64,000 bases of DNA, taken from assembly GCA_023213315.1 (NCBI GenBank), contig JAKCPI010009275.1, positions 1 to 64,000 on the forward strand, given 5' to 3'. Shown one piece after another: positions 63,857-64,000 of the stretch; position 1 is the stretch's first letter, and each line of letters opens with the position of its first letter. The position numbers and the translations under genes are program-made. The stretch is from Euborellia annulipes. Lineage: Eukaryota; Arthropoda; Insecta; Dermaptera; Anisolabididae. The notes beneath the pieces are model-generated. The model was not told where the DNA came from. It worked only from the letters and a program-made list of their open reading frames with translations, and searched no databases.

Positions 63857-64000
63857 ATGGCAAAACAAATTGAAATTAACTCGTATGACATTTTATTATC
63901 TGAGATTAAAAAATTGGAGAAGGAAAATGAAACCTTTTTCATTTATTACACAGGATCTAAAGATGAAAATGGAGTTAGTTGGTGTTCCGATTGTAATGCA
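63857..64000 (+). CDS. TXNDC17: Thioredoxin-domain protein 17 (TRP14)-like, 3' end outside window
   Basis: Starts at ATG 63857 and is open to the window edge (48 codons). FIYYTGSKDENGVSWCSDCN matches the N-terminal part of TXNDC17/TRP14, where the vertebrate protein has YFTGSKD..GKSWCPDC. TRP14 is a cytosolic thioredoxin-like oxidoreductase reduced by thioredoxin reductase. The active-site pair Cys-x-x-Cys is kept, but the residue after the first Cys is Ser and not Pro (WCSDC). The thioredoxin fold's C-terminal half is not in the window. Full-length family members are about 120 aa. Confidence 0.88.
   Translation, partial: MAKQIEINSYDILLSEIKKLEKENETFFIYYTGSKDENGVSWCSDCNA

Noticed and set aside
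1..64000. Prokaryotic-style operon, phage or defence system
   Set aside because: All recognised genes are split by introns and belong to animal families; no ribosome-binding-site-led gene clusters are present.

Overview
The window is nuclear DNA of an animal, most likely an arthropod or a close ecdysozoan relative. Genes are split by introns with GT...AG borders, the base composition is very AT-rich, and two genes belong to the Methuselah-like (Mth) GPCR family, known mainly from arthropods and relatives. Short introns of about 70-100 bp sit next to introns of several kb that are almost entirely transposon-derived. I did not identify the species.

Genes in order. (1) 1-1377 (+): the 3' part of a leucine-rich-repeat protein, open at the left edge. 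(2) 14525-23171 (-): three recognisable exons of a Mth-like GPCR (signal peptide, short ectodomain, TM1-TM3); the exons for the remaining helices were not found. (3) 31346-49312 (+): the meiotic MutS homologue MSH4, 18 exons, in frame throughout (1063 codons plus stop), with a DELCRGT Walker B region in place of the family's DELGRGT. (4) 49556-56201 (+): a full-length Mth-like GPCR in 7 exons, starting only 243 bp after the MSH4 stop, with an apparent 1-bp homopolymer frameshift in exon 4. (5) 58708-60983 (+): phosphoserine phosphatase, 5 exons, 226 aa. (6) 61158-63295 (-): a TLC-domain protein of the TLCD1/2 type, 5 exons, about 229 aa, convergent with PSPH (174 bp between stop codons). (7) 63857-64000 (+): the start of a TXNDC17/TRP14-like thioredoxin, cut by the right edge and divergent from TLCD.

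The rest is a dense, nested mobile-element landscape. At least ten short hAT-type elements can be delimited to the base by terminal inverted repeats and 8-bp target duplications (3128-5308, 5356-5753, 23580-23949, 26923-27170, 27403-27871, 28282-28512, 33797-34428, 42263-42458, 51947-52525, 55543-55712). Others are tRNA-derived SINEs of three kinds, Tc1 and mariner-like transposase remnants, an RTE-type LINE tail, and an abundant repeat ('family D') with a terminal hairpin.

The most interesting signal is a set of hammerhead-ribozyme motifs (CUGANGA - stem II - GAAAC - NUH, with complementary stem I flanks). Most occur as mirror-image pairs inside long palindromic elements at 7133-8334, 37212-38115 (two nested elements) and 46985-47530; others are at 9218-9275 and 18185-18240, with decayed ones near 26.05 kb and 54.3 kb. 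The architecture matches the minimal type I hammerheads known from Penelope-like retroelements. The genes themselves look like ordinary housekeeping, meiotic and receptor genes and do not form a functional operon-like system.
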